DNA from: Maniola hyperantus | Taxonomy: Eukaryota > Arthropoda > Insecta > Lepidoptera > Nymphalidae | DNA: 64,000 nt | Assembly: GCF_902806685.2 (NCBI RefSeq) | Contig: NC_048546.1 | Location: forward strand, 7,378,001 to 7,442,000 | Direction of reading: 5' to 3' | Shown here: one piece after another, positions 1 to 11,345 of the stretch | Position numbering within the stretch: position 1 is the stretch's first letter | Layout: every line of letters starts with the position of its first letter | The notes under the pieces: generated by a model | What the model saw: the letters and a program-made list of their open reading frames with translations, nothing else | The model's database searches: none | What the model was told of the DNA's origin: nothing | Position numbers and translations under genes: made by a program

Positions 1-680
1 GTCCAGCACTCTGCGCACGCGACACGTGACCCCACAGTTGCGTTTCTGCCGACCGTACACGTATATCGCGCGTTCTAGCAACTGCTGCGCTGATGTCAAC
101 TCCACCACTAAAATGTTATGTGTTCATTTATTGGTGTTTATGGGCAAAATTAAAAATGTAAATATTAAGAACCATAATAATTGTTACAGGAAAACAGACA
201 AGATGTAACGGTTTCAATCCGAGCCTCCTCGTACACTTTGGTTTATAAATATGTAGTAAAATTTATATTTTATTATTATAGTTTTAAGTTTAACTATGTA
301 GTTTGATTTTAATTTAGCTTGTAACGATGGGGCTGGCATATATACGTCAGTGGGAGGGCGGGCGGTTCATATCGCATACTGCACTTTGTACCATTCAGAT
401 GTGATTCACGTTTGTGAAGCAAAGGAAAATGACTGAAACATATTATTGTTGTTTTGTTCTGAAACTTTACACCTAACCTGTCAAGATTCCATCCACACAT
501 TCCATCCGATGGATTAGATCCTAACCGATTAGATTAACTTACACTCGAAATGCCAAACGAATTGTTCAATTATTGTGAAAAAGCATATTACGTACTATAG
601 AACTTTAAACTGCTTAAAAATAACATTATGGCAAAGTTTCACTAGCTCTCTACTCTAGTACCATTACTTTTATTAGCAAC
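1..680. other. AT-rich non-coding stretch
   Basis: I see no credible gene, RNA or clear repeat here. The short open frames on both strands have no domain and no coding-like composition. Any downstream exons of the minus-strand gene at 2108-2921 would lie in this direction, but I could not find one with good splice sites before position 1. Confidence 0.4.
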
Positions 681-860
681 TAGCTGATCCCCGCGGCTTC
701 GCCCGCGTAGATTTAGGTTTTTAAAGATCCCGTATAGCCTATGTCACTCAGGAATAATGTAGCTTTCTACTGGTGAAAGAATTTTTAAAATCGGTTCAGT
801 AGTTCTAAAGATTACCCCCTACAAACAAACTTAACGACATTACCTCTTTATATAATATAC
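681..860 (+). repeat. Lepidopteran interspersed repeat (non-LTR tail type)
   Basis: It begins CTAGCTGATCCCCGCGGCTT, continues with a block mentioning a CCTATGTCACTC-like segment and AAAATCGGTTCAGTAGTT, and ends near an AAACAAAC stretch. Related blocks occur inside the two units of the tandem repeat that follows, so this is a third, diverged copy of the same family. Confidence 0.6.
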
Positions 861-2055
861 AACGGGCCGTGCAGCAGAAATCGTAATATTTCAATTTCGC
901 CATAACTTCAAAACCAAACGTCCAATTTTAATCATTCAAAGACCAAATATTATCTCCATAAACTGTTCTTAGTGATGAAATCATTTATTTTGATAAGGAT
1001 TAATAGCATGAGTAAAATAAACGCGTTTAAATGTAGTCCAAAAAAAATTCAAGATTTTTAAATAAAAAAATGGTTGCTGTGCCTCACTCGACATAGATGG
1101 GTATGGTGTGTCGCGGACTTTTTTGTAGATATTTATAAGATCTACAATTAATTAGAACATTTTATGGTTCTATCTTTTATAGTTTAGGCAGCGTACGCAA
1201 AATAAGTAACTTTTCTGGTTGATTTTTTACACCTTGTGTCCGAAAAACCCAAATATCTTACGGAACCCTATTTTTTTCCAAAATAAAATATAGCCTATGT
1301 TACTCGTGGATAATGTAGCTTTCGAATGGTGAAAGAATTTTTAAAATCGGTCCAGTAGTTTTTGAGCCTATTCAGTACAAACAAACAAACAAACAAACAA
1401 ACAAACAAACAAACAAACAAACAAAGTTTTCCTCTTTATAATATTAGTGTAGACAACGGGCCGTGCAGCAGAAATCGTAATATTTCAATTTCGCCATAAC
1501 TTCAAAACCAAACGTCCAATTTTAATCATTCAAAGACCAAATATATCTCCATAAACTGTTCTTAGTGATGAAATCATTTATTTTGATAAGGATTAATAGC
1601 ATGAGTAAAATAAACGCGTTTAAATGTAGTCCAAAAAAAATTCAAGATTTTTAAATAAAAAAATGGTTGCTGTGCCTCACTCGACATAGATGGGTATGGT
1701 GTGTCGCGGACTTTTTTGTAGATATTTATAAGATCTACAATTAATTAGAACATTTTATGGTTCTATCTTTTATAGTTTAGGCAGCGTACGCAAAATAAGT
1801 AACTTTTCTGGTTGATTTTTTACACCTTGTGTCCGAAAAACCCAAATATCTTACGGAACCCTATTTTTTTCCAAAATAAAATATAGCCTATGTTACTCGT
1901 GGATAATGTAGCTTTCGAATGGTGAAAGAATTTTTAAAATCGGTCCAGTAGTTTTTGAGCCTATTCAGTACAAACAAACAAACAAACAAACAAACAAACA
2001 AACAAACAAACAAACAAACAAACAAAGTTTTCCTCTTTATAATATTAGTGTAGAT
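861..2055. repeat. Tandem duplication of a 0.6-kb repeat unit
   Basis: Two nearly identical units lie head to tail (861-1454 and 1455-2055). Each starts AACGGGCCGTGCAGCAGAAA and ends in an (AAAC)n microsatellite followed by TCCTCTTTATAATATTAGTG. The units differ mainly in the length of the microsatellite and a 2-base indel near the start. The near identity implies a recent duplication. No open reading frame of note is present. Confidence 0.85.
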
Positions 2056-2107
2056 AGATATATTTTATTAGGTCCATAAGTTGGTCAAAAAGATACAAAA
2101 GTCTTAC

Positions 2108-2921
2108 CGTTTCTGGCACCGAGTTTGCGTTCATCCTCATCAGGTTCACCACCATTTTTATCCTTCTTGAACGAGATCAGCTTAGGAATTACGAGTAGCA
2201 TGCACACCACGGCGATCATTGTCACGATCTTCTTGAATATAAGCAGCTTCAGCAAAAGCTTCGCAATCGTCAGAATGTCCAATTTCAATGACAATTTATC
2301 CAGCAAGCCTAGACCAGGCGCCGTGTAAGGAACTCCATAGGAAGGCTTTATAGGCGGTCCATAAATCGGAGGCAACGGTTTGTGAACGGGTGGTCCGTAA
2401 ACCGGAGCTGGAGGTCCATATGAGTGAGAAGGTGGTCCGTAGCTCGGGGAAGGTGGTCCGTAGCTCGAGGACGGTGGTCCATAACTCGAAGAAGGCGGTC
2501 CATAGCTCGAGGATGGTGGACCATAGTTTGAGGAAGGCGGCCCGTAAGTATTTGGTGGAGCATTGTACGTCACGTCCGGTTCAAATTTCACTGGATTTCC
2601 ATAACTTGTCGGCGGTGAATAGCTCGAAGAGCCTGAAGCACTGTAACTGTCGCTGCCCGAATACGACGACGGCGTATAGTCATATCCAGAGTTGTAACTG
2701 TCATCGCGATTTGAGATCTTCTTCTCTCCGTCCTTAGCCGTTATTATTACAACACTCTCCTTTGCGTTTTCAGCATCTACGCGGGATTTGGAATACGCGT
2801 CGAGGTAAGTATCGGCCTTCGTCACGATAACGAGTTTCGAGCTATTGCCGACCGGGCCCACGATGGCTGCAGCGCACGCGGCAAGAGTTAAAATCGCGAC
2901 ACAATACCGAGGAAGTTCCAT
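2108..2921 (-). CDS. Secreted YGPP-repeat protein, 5' coding exon (partial gene)
   Basis: The exon starts at ATG 2921 and is open for 271 codons. It ends at a strong splice donor (CGGTAAGAC, intron starting at 2107), so the gene continues beyond the left edge and the in-frame stop at 2085 lies in the intron. Residues 1-20 form a signal peptide (MELPRYC...AACAAAIVG). Residues about 75-115 are rich in Ser, Tyr and Gly. Residues about 120-200 are a low-complexity run of YGPP repeats (SYGPPSS units). Residues about 205-255 are strongly hydrophobic and Leu/Lys rich, with one likely membrane-associated segment (TMIAVVCMLLVIP), followed by an acidic tail. YGPP/YGAP repeats are common in insect cuticle, silk and chorion-like extracellular proteins, so a structural extracellular role is an inference; I cannot name the family. 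Confidence 0.75.
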
Positions 2922-3987
2922 TTCGTTATCCCTGAGCTACCGTGGCGAGGAAGTTGTCTCCATCGATCTCGGCTGACGAATGACGAGCGATGTCGAGTCC
3001 CATTCAGTTTTCACTTTTGAGTTACCGTAAAAGAGCCTAAATATGATAATGGAACACAATTAAATTCTCCAAGTGACCCCAGTGTTCCGCATTGCTCATT
3101 GTAAGTAGGCGGAGCGGCGTCCCGTGCATGCTAATGTTGACGCTAACCTTCTTGGATGAACGTATGACTTACAGCCTTTCATCGCATAAAGAAATCTTTA
3201 ATAGACCGCAATTGGCTTGTGAAAGTTTTATAGCGAATCTTGTAATAATATTAATATTACACTACCTATGCACTTTTTGATAACGACAATTATTTAAATG
3301 CATTATTTTTGTGAGATTGAGAATTGAAAATGCGAGCGTTAATAGTTAATAGGCACAATTCTATACATATAAAAGGATAAGAGAAAATGAAGGAAGGAAA
3401 TATAATAGGAAAAGGAAGGGAAGAAATTCCACAAGTACTATAGGTACGTAATCCTAAATTGGTATTTGATCTTATTCACTTACGTAGATGTATGAATTTA
3501 TCTACAAAACATCATCAAAATTGTTTCGGTAGTTTTCGAGATAATCGCGAACAAACACATACGTACGCGTCGAATACAACACCTTCTTTTTTGAAGTCGG
3601 TTAATTAAAGAAAGAAAAACGCTTTCACCAAATATGGAGGTAGTTTAGGACAGCGAACTGAAGCCAAAATAAAAAGGATTTCTTAACAAAAAAATGTGAC
3701 TTGGAAAGGTACCAAAATGAATTTATGTACCTAAGTACCTATACCACTGTATAAGTAAGTAAGAGACGACATCGGCATACGTTGCATTTAAAAGCTGATT
3801 TCTACTGCTCAATGCATTTTCACTTAGTGAGCTAATCAGAATTGCCAGTTTGAGCATGCTTGTATTAAGTCAAATTTGCAAGTTCATCAATGAATGATTA
3901 CTTCAGGATATTTAGTTTACCGAAGTACCAACTGCATTATAATTATTTTGCACCTAATACTATTTAACGAACTTTCTTATTAATTTA
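2922..3987. other. Upstream region of the YGPP gene with repeat debris
   Basis: This holds the presumed 5' flank of the minus-strand YGPP gene. A repeat tail at about 3473-3605 has GTAGTTTTCGAGATAATCGC and ends TTTTTTGAAGTCGGTTAA, an ending shared with a copy at 22,560-22,590. I see no gene. Confidence 0.4.
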
Positions 3988-4617
3988 CTAGCTTATGCTC
4001 GCGACTTCGTCCGCGTGGACTACACAAATTTCATGCCCCTATTATTCACCCCCTTAGGGGTTGAATTTTTAAAAATCCATTCATAGCGGATGCCTACGTC
4101 ATATGCACCAGCCCGATCCGTCCAGTAGTTTGAGCTGTGCGTTGATAGATCAGTCAGTCAGTCACCTTTTCCTTTTATATATACCTATATAGATTTAAAG
4201 ACAGCTCTGGATATAAGTCCTTTGGCGCAACGCACAACTATTTTTTTTCATTACAAGTCCGACCTTGACTGCGATCTCACCGTGGTAAGTGATGATGCAG
4301 TGTCTAGGCGGAAATGGGCTATATTGGAAGAGGTATAGCAATTTTTTACTCCATAGTCCATACCCCTTATTGGTTTTTACTTTCTACACGGCATATCTTA
4401 TACATAAAAGGTAAAGCTGACTGACTGACTGATTGATCTATCAACGCACAGCTCAAACTACTGGATGGATCGGGCTGAAATTTGGCATGCAGATAGCTCT
4501 AACTACGTAGATATCCGCTAAGAAAGGATTTTAGAAAATTCAATCCCTAAAGGGGTAAAAACTTGAGTTTGAAATTTGTGTAGTCCACGCGGACGAAGCC
4601 GCGGACATAAGCTAGGT
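3988..4617. repeat. Inverted pair of lepidopteran repeats around a third repeat
   Basis: 3988-4196 (plus) and 4383-4617 (minus) are copies of one family in opposite orientation: both contain GCGACTTCGTCCGCGTGGAC-like cores, the motif CCCTTAGGGGTTGAATTTTT, and CAGTCAGTCA repeats near the CTTTTATATAT end. Between them, about 4258-4380, is a fragment with the GCGATCTCACCGTGGTAAGT type of sequence, also found at 45,535-45,660. A further copy of the outer family is at 8554-8772. Confidence 0.75.
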
Positions 4618-4805
4618 TTAGTATACTAAAGAATAGTTAGTAAATTAAAACGAAGACGTTAAAAAGGAATAGTTTTTTATTTATTTCTAAATTGTATGTC
4701 CATAATTTAAAATAATAATTATATTATTGGCAAAATAACGTCAAATTCTTAAAATAATATTAAAAAGGGATGTCCAATTCACACCATATCTACTTATTTG
4801 AATAT

Positions 4806-5240
4806 TTTAAAATGCTATTCAAATCAAGAGCTCTACTTGTTAATATATTTTATCTCTGGCACTGTCCACAAATTATGTATTTCTAAAAAAACTTTTTCTT
4901 CTCTTCTCGTTTTTGCGTCAAAAGAACGTGCATATGGATTTAATGCATGAGGTCGCAGTCTTGTACAAAATTCCTTACTATTCAAAAGATTACATACTAC
5001 ATCTGAATAATTAATCAAAATTTTCAAAATGCTATTCAAAAGCATTATCCACAGTTAAATGTCTTTCTTCAAAAAACTTGTGTCTCTTTCTTTTCTTCTC
5101 GTTTTTGGGTGAAAAGAACGTGCTTATGGATTTAGTGGTTTTCTTTTTCCCGTCCTCTTCGACTTCTTCAAAAGTGCACTTTGCAGCTTTTTCTTGAAGC
5201 ACGAGTTCAGCTGTCGACCAACTGAATCGAACGAGTGAAG
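4806..5240 (-). repeat. Degenerate tandem duplication of the RNASEH2A 3' end
   Basis: The last part of the RNase H2A terminal exon and its 3' flank are repeated about 190-217 bases downstream. TCTTCTCGTTTTT followed by a GAAAAGAACGTGC-type block occurs at about 4903 and again at about 5093, and AATGCTATTCAAA occurs at about 4811 and 5028. The distal copy has diverged and no longer carries a useful frame, so it is part of the 3' UTR or intergenic DNA. Confidence 0.6.
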
Positions 5241-8200
5241 GGTACCCGAATACGTGATCTACCTGATCCCGTATAAATTTCTTTGTTAGCGGATCTGAAA
5301 ATTTCAAATTGGAAGGTGTCCTGTTTAACACCGAAATAATCGATTTGCGCAAGCCTATTTAACTTATGAATAGACTAACTGATGCCCGCGACTTCGTCCG
5401 CGTGGAATTGTTTTTTAAAAATCCCGTGGGAACTCTTTGATTTTCCGGGATAAAAAGTAGCCTATGTCACTCTCCAGGTCTTTATCTATACCCATGCAAA
5501 AAATCACGTCAATCCGTTGCACCGTTGCGACGTGATTAAAGGACAAACCAACAAACCAACAAACAAATACACTTTCGCATTTATAATAATGGTACTGACA
5601 CAGTTCAGTTCAACAAGAATTTTTATCAAAGGAGTAGAACAATTACATCAAGGTGTTACCTGTTGCCCACTAATAACCGTCTGACAATGACAACACCAAT
5701 ATCTTACCTATTTGGTCTATCTACACTGTTGCGCTTTCAAGTTGCGTCATGTAAGCTACCGAAGCAATGCATGTAATAAATAGCGCATGCGTCTATGGTG
5801 GCGTTTTTGTGATCACTTTACATCAAAAAGTCAAGGCTGCCAATGTCGGTTCAAATCTCGTCGGTTTGGAAATATGTCTGAGGCGCAATCTCCACGGACG
5901 ATAGAATCGCGGCGATAGTCTCGCCGTGCCACTAAATTCGATACAACTCTTATAGGCCAATCTCCACAGCGCGATACTATCGCCGACGATAGTAGGTCGG
6001 ACTCATTGCGATTCCCTCGCTCGTGGAGATGGCACCAAAAAGTGAAACGACCGTGGCGTGGGCTGGTACGTGGTACGCTGGGCGTGGTATCTTGTTGTCC
6101 ATAGGAATGATCGAGACTCAATACAGCTTCGCTTCTGTTACGTGTCCCATGACACCTCACGGCATTTTATGTGCATTTAAAAATGTATGTAAAACGCTTT
6201 AAAAAATATAGTGTAGCTGGATGATGCCCGCAACTATGTACGCGTGTATTTTCGCATTTATAATATTAGTATGGATTGATTTTAAAAGCAAACCTCCTGG
6301 ATATCCGCTGCCGAACTCAGTCTGGTCCATCTGCAGTCCTTCCTGAAACTGCCACACTTTGAGCGCGTGGTCCCGGGTCACTTTGGCCACTATACTGGCG
6401 GCTGACACTATTGGGTAGATTGAGTCAGCTTTCTTCGCTACCTATAAAATATAATAATCCATACTAATATGTATTATAAATACGAAAATGTATCTGCCTA
6501 TCTGCCTGTGTGATAGCTTTTCACGGCCCATCCATTTAACTAATTTTGATAAAATTTGGTACAAAGAAGTTATAATACATGTCAGGGCCAGACATTGCTT
6601 ATCGAAGTTGATAAATTCCAATCATCCAATTAAGCTGAAAGCCATCATGTGTGGTTTGGATGACAATTATAGAAGATTAGGTACCATTGTATATCAATAA
6701 TCATATCTGATGATGGAGGTTATAGGTGGACGTTCATCATATTCATTATCAACCAATAGATGTCCACAGCTGAACACAGGTCCCTTGTAAAGCTATTGTC
6801 TAGCGCAGCCTGAATCTTGTGGCTACATGTGACTCATTTCATGTTGTCTGTCCAGTGACCACCTAGTGGGAGGTCTAAGTCATCTGAATTTATTGCATGT
6901 GGTACCAATATAAACGTACAGTAATTTTGATATCAGGAAAGATTTCACTCAGCTTTGCTTGGTACTTCTCAGGTGGTCCCACCGTGTCAACATAAACTTC
7001 TTTGATATTTGCTCCTTGCTCTATTGTTTTTTTGATTAAACTTATCACTGAGTTCATCGAAACCTGTAATTTATTAATCAAAACACGAATTTTTTTTGTT
7101 GAGGTATTTAATATTTAACTAGAAATTAAGCATTAGAATAATGCTTGCTTGGTTCATGGTATTAAATAGGTTTTCAAATCCCTTTTAGAGAAAATATTTT
7201 CCCTTAATCTAGTATGGGAAGTACTAAGACCTTTTGCAAGGTCAATAATAACTCTAGCATTAAAGTTATCAGATAAAAATTAAATTGCAGAAAAATAAAG
7301 TTTTCATGACAAAGCTAGGCTGATTTACCTATTTTTTAACTAATTACTTATATCAGGAATTAAAGCTGTAAGTTAATGTTGAGGCTGATTCTTTTGTACA
7401 CAATCTTTAAACTAAACTAAATTAACAGGTCTAAATCTAGTGCTATCCTTTCCCGCAAGCAACATTATGACAGGGATAGCAATCTAAAATATAAAATCCC
7501 ACAAACTATTTTGGACCTTACCTTTGCACAAGTTTAAAAAATCTATTAAAAATATGCTCCTGAAAAAAGCATATTACACAATTGATGATTATCTATAAAT
7601 ATAAAAGAACGTGGATTTGACCTGCAGCTCGTTCCAGCAACGCACAAGACTGCAAATACTATTTTATACATGGCATAATCTTGTACCTATATCAAATATT
7701 TGAAAAGAGCAACCGTCGAGTTTCTTGCTGGTTCTTCTCGATAGGAAAGGCATTCCGAACCAGTGGTAGATGCATCCGACTATTCGTAAGTACTTGTAAA
7801 AGTTTATACGAATAAAAAAGATTTTTATTTTATTTTATTTTTTAAATAGATTTAGATTTGTCATTTTAGTTTAGTTTAGAGATCATGTACAAGAGAATCG
7901 GTCCTGTTGTTTACTTAATTTTATTTTAGAAATTACTTTAAAATATCTAGAATGTGACAGAAATAATAAATGAAAAAGTACCTCATTCAAGGAATGTTTG
8001 GCTCTTCTATACATTGAATTAGAAATATAATTAGGTGATATGACTTCTGCAATCCATCCTACATTGTTACGTGCATCTTCATATGTAAGCATCTTCAATA
8101 AAATGTCATCACGCTTTTCTTCTGTTAACGCTTTTGAATCAGCACACCCGAGAGATTTCAACACATCCGTTTGGCTCAACGGACAATAAGCAACACCATA

Positions 8201-8936
8201 CACCATTGGACCTGAATTGTAAACAAACTTTAAAAAAATATAAACTTACTAAGATGTAGTGTTATTTTTACTATTTTGATTTTGATATGAAATTATGCAC
8301 AAGTGTAGTGCACAAGGTAAGACAAAATGAGGCCCAGAATGAAACCTGAGCACCCTAACTTTTGTGTGTGTGTGTGTGTGTGTGTGTGGTTGTGGGGTTT
8401 TACACACACTGTGTGTGTAATAATTGCTTTTTTTCTAATATCAAAATTCATATCAAAGTAAGTAATATCAAATTATTGAACACAAGGAAATTCAGAACAA
8501 CAACCAAAGTGCCAAAACATGAAGGTAATAGGGTTCTTCTGTTATTATAAGTAACTAGCTTATCCTCGCGACTTTGTCAGTGTGGACTATACAAATTTCA
8601 AACCCCTATTTCACCCCCTTAGGGGTTGAATTTTCAAAAATCTTTTCTTAGCGGATGCCTTGTACATCATAATAGCTTTTTGCATGCCAAATTTCAGCTC
8701 GAACCGGTCAGTAGTTTGAGCTGTGCGTTGATAGATCAGTCAGTCAGTCAGTCACCTTTTCCTTTTATACAGATATTGCAAAAAATCTCACCTAGCACTG
8801 GACCTCGACCCGCCTCGTCGACTCCAAGCATACACGCCTCAGATTTACAAATATCTGGCACTTCAGAATTCACTTTAAATTTAGTAAAATTATTTTTTGA
8901 TTTAATGTGCTCTTCCAGCGATTCTAATGAGTTCAT
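5032..8936 (-). CDS. RNASEH2A: Ribonuclease H2 subunit A (catalytic)
   Basis: Five exons join in phase: 8792-8936, 7982-8211, 6920-7063, 6294-6441 and 5032-5294, giving 309 aa (family usually about 300). RNase H2A is the catalytic subunit of the nuclear trimeric enzyme that cuts RNA/DNA hybrids and single ribonucleotides in DNA. The type 2 RNase H signature is complete: GVDEAGRGPVLG at residues about 38-49 supplies the DEAGRG acidic pair, CADSKALTEEKRD follows, VYVDTVGPPEKY supplies another acidic residue, and SAASIVAKVTRDHAL supplies the last catalytic Asp. A lysine-rich tail (KKKTTKSISTFFSP) has a QxxxFF-like PCNA-contact flavour, which is inference. Borders are GT..AG; the donor after exon 4 (GAG|GTTTGC) is weak but the phase is right. 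Introns carry repeats. The start is the first ATG in frame before the domain. Confidence 0.95.
5374..5592 (+). repeat. Interspersed repeat (CGCGACTTCGTCCGCG family) in RNASEH2A intron 4
   Basis: It contains TGATGCCCGCGACTTCGTCC, the block TTTGATTTTCCGGGATAAAA, and ends TTTATAATAATGGTA. This is the commonest family in the window, with sense or antisense copies at 10,582, 19,852, 25,548, 34,469, 40,005, 40,905, 42,178, 46,950/52,325, 60,000 and 62,810. Confidence 0.8.
6700..6885 (-). mobile_element. RTE-like LINE 3' fragment, antisense
   Basis: A run of degenerate CATCAT followed by AACCAATAGATGTCCACAGC and ending GACCACCTAGTGGGAGGTC matches the antisense 3' end of lepidopteran RTE-like elements. 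Better copies are at 17,826-17,991 (antisense) and 54,740-55,031 (sense). It lies in RNASEH2A intron 3. Confidence 0.55.
7381..7903. mobile_element. Hairpin MITE split by a later insertion
   Basis: Left part 7381-7490 begins GAGGCTGATTCTTTTGTACA and right part about 7846-7903 ends TCATGTACAAGAGAATCGG, which is the inverted-repeat end of the same element. Intact copies stand at 53,754-54,080. The 350 bases between the halves are a separate insertion. The element lies in RNASEH2A intron 2. Confidence 0.65.
8361..8389 (+). repeat. (TG)n microsatellite
   Basis: A perfect TG dinucleotide run of about 13 units follows CCTAACTTT in RNASEH2A intron 1, with a short CACACACTGTGTGTG palindrome just downstream. 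Confidence 0.9.
8554..8772 (+). repeat. Interspersed repeat, same family as 3988-4196
   Basis: It starts CTAGCTTATCCTCGCGACTT, contains CCCTTAGGGGTTGAATTTTC, and ends CAGTCAGTCACCTTTTCC then TTTTATACAG. It sits just inside intron 1 of RNASEH2A, abutting the exon 1 splice donor at 8791. Confidence 0.75.
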
Positions 8937-9482
8937 TATGAATAAATAACTACTTTATATTTTGATGTTTGAAGTAAGTTTTAAACTCTTTGTTTTAAAA
9001 CTAAGTGTGGATAACTTTTAAATGACCCAGATTAGATTTTATTTACTAACAAAGAGGCATTATAATAGTTATATTAGGCGTTTATCATTTACCAGCCGAA
9101 TTACTGAGTCGGATGTTGGTTTTTTCCATGGATTATTTATTTATTATTTCAATAATTCAATGAAATTCTTATTTCATATTTCTGTTTCCCTCCCAACATA
9201 ATATATTAATCTATGCTCATTGCTCCCAACAATATAATCACGGGCGGTTCACGGCCATACAAATTCCGTTCCCTTACAAATGCGAATAGCAAAATAGAAG
9301 TTGACAGATTCGACCACAGAACGATACAATAACACACGTTCACTGCCTGCTGCCTGCCTGACGCCATTTTGTTATTGTTGTTAAGCGTTGAGCAGGGTGG
9401 TTGCGTCGATTTATTTCCGTAATTTCTGTTCCCTTCGCAACAATTGTTATTATAGTACATTATTTCAATATAATTTATTGGA
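8937..9482. promoter_or_regulatory. Intergenic region between divergent RNASEH2A and THAP genes
   Basis: The two genes point away from each other across about 550 bases, so this region should hold both promoters. I see no convincing TATA box or other clear core element. No gene is supported here. Confidence 0.4.
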
Positions 9483-11334
9483 ATGTATTATAAGTGCTGT
9501 GTTCCCGATTGTAACAGTACGCGAAAAGACGCTATATTACATAAGTTTCCACAGTGTGACAAAAGACTCAAAAAGTGGCTTAAGTATATAAATTGTGATG
9601 TTTTGCGAAGTAAAAGTACAATAGATCTTAAAAATAAGTCTCAAGTGTGTCATAAGCACTTTGAAAAGCGTTTTGTGACACAAAAATCTCGTCTTGCAGT
9701 AACAGCATTTCCTACTTTGTTCCTGCAATCTGAGATCCTCAGTGGTACTCCATCCATTCCACTGCATGATTCTGAAGAAATTTGTACTAATAAGTTTTCA
9801 TGGCTTTTTGTATTGTATATTGTTGATATCATCATTCCTCTAATCACAGTCCAGTTGTTTTGTCCAATGTATCACAACCTTCTTTAGCATACATTTTACA
9901 ACCAAACCGAAGAAAATGTATTTCTATGCCTGAATCATCTTACCACCGTGTAGCACTAATTTTGGCCTTTAATTTTAAAATGATTAATATTTAATTTACT
10001 TTCAGGATCAGAGAAGATTGACCTTGATCATAATTATTATGCTTCCAAAAATATATATAATGACCACAACTATTGTACACAGCTGCAAACATCACAATCA
10101 GCAAGTGAAAATGAGCTTTTAGGTGAGAAAATATAATTTATTATTATTTGAAACAATATTCATAATAATATTACTAATAAGTCGTTTCTTTGCTAACTTT
10201 GAAAGATAGCTAAAAGAGATAGATAAAAGAACCTAGGAGTGTTTTAAATAACTTACTATATCAAACTTTTTTATCGATGTTTGCCTATTTGTACTCATTA
10301 AACTTATTTTTTAGAAGGATTGCCCACTACTTTTAAAAGAAAATTAGAAGAATATTCGATTACAGATTGTCAACAAAGTATTTCCTCAGGTAATCATCTA
10401 TTTATTAATAGCCTTAATATAGTAACCACAGGAATAAGGATATCTGCTCTTTTCATTGATCAGTGTTAACTACAGGTCAAAATTTTCATAAATAAGTTAT
10501 TACTAGACTATATTTTTAAGCTTAAATGAAATATTTAAATGTGTATAACAATTAACAAATTAATCGCGGTGTGTTACCCATCCATACTTATCTTATAAAT
10601 GCGAAAGTGTGTCCCATCTGTCTGTCTGTCTGCTAGCTTCTCACGGCTCAACCGTTCAACCGATTTTGACGAAATTTGGTACAGAGGTAGGTTGCAACCC
10701 GGGGAAGGAGGAGGAAGCATAGGCTTACTTTTTATCCCGGAAAATTAAAGAGTTCCCACAGGATTTTTAAGAATCTAAATCCACGCGTACGAAGTCGCGG
10801 GCATCATCTAGTACTTTATAAACAAGATTTATTTATATTTTTAATATGCACATACATAACAAATTATGCACATAGTGCAAATACTTATTAGAGCAAATCA
10901 AATCAAACATGTAATTTTTATAATAGGTACCCAATATATCAATATTGTAATTATATATAATACTCTTGCAATTCCAGGTTCCACTACCATGCCACTTAAA
11001 AAGAGAAGGAATCCTAGAATCATTAAAAGAAGTTCTTTCACCAAAATGCAAACATCTTTACAAGAAATATAGGATTTCCCAAAAAAACTCTTAACCTTAT
11101 TCGTAGACATAAAAAAGCTTGGACAGTGAAAATGTGTATCAAAAATTGGAAAAATTGAACCCAATTGCCAAAAAAATACTCACAATGCAATTAAGATTGT
11201 GCGGAAAGAAGAAGAAACAAAGAAGGTTTACAGAAGATGAAAAAAAAATTTCTTATCCTTACTTAAACAGGGGCCAAAATCATATCGATATTTAATAAAG
11301 GTTTTAAAAGATTTAAAAGAAAATAAATAAATGT
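9483..11334 (+). pseudogene. THAP-domain gene, probably a decayed P-element/THAP9-like transposase
   Basis: The first exon begins at ATG 9483 with a THAP zinc-binding domain at residues 1-85: a CCVPDC start, HKFP, a conserved Trp (KKWLKY), QVCHKHF as the C..H pair, and AFPTLFL as the AVPTIF-like end. Three further exons keep phase: 10006-10122, 10315-10389 and 10978-11072 (stop TAG 11070). The first donor is uncertain; GT at 9745 fits the phase. The frame ends early after a basic segment (MPLKKRRNPR). Beyond the stop, about 11200-11330, the sequence encodes RRFTEDEKK and GPKSYRYLIKVLKDL in shifted frames; these resemble the helix after the THAP domain in P-element-like transposases. AATAAA is at 11340. 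THAP domains bind DNA. A host THAP gene with a short C-terminus is possible. Confidence 0.65.
10582..10812 (-). repeat. Interspersed repeat in an intron of the THAP gene
   Basis: Antisense copy of the CGCGACTTCGTCCGCG family. It begins CCATACTTATCTTATAAATG, has a GTCTGTCTGTCTGCTAGCTT stretch and ends TCGCGGGCATCATCTAGT. Confidence 0.8.
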
Positions 11335-11345
11335 CTTGAAATAAA

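Noticed and set aside
2125..2737. Plus- and minus-strand open frames overlapping the YGPP exon
   Set aside because: They are other-frame readings of the repetitive YGPP sequence.
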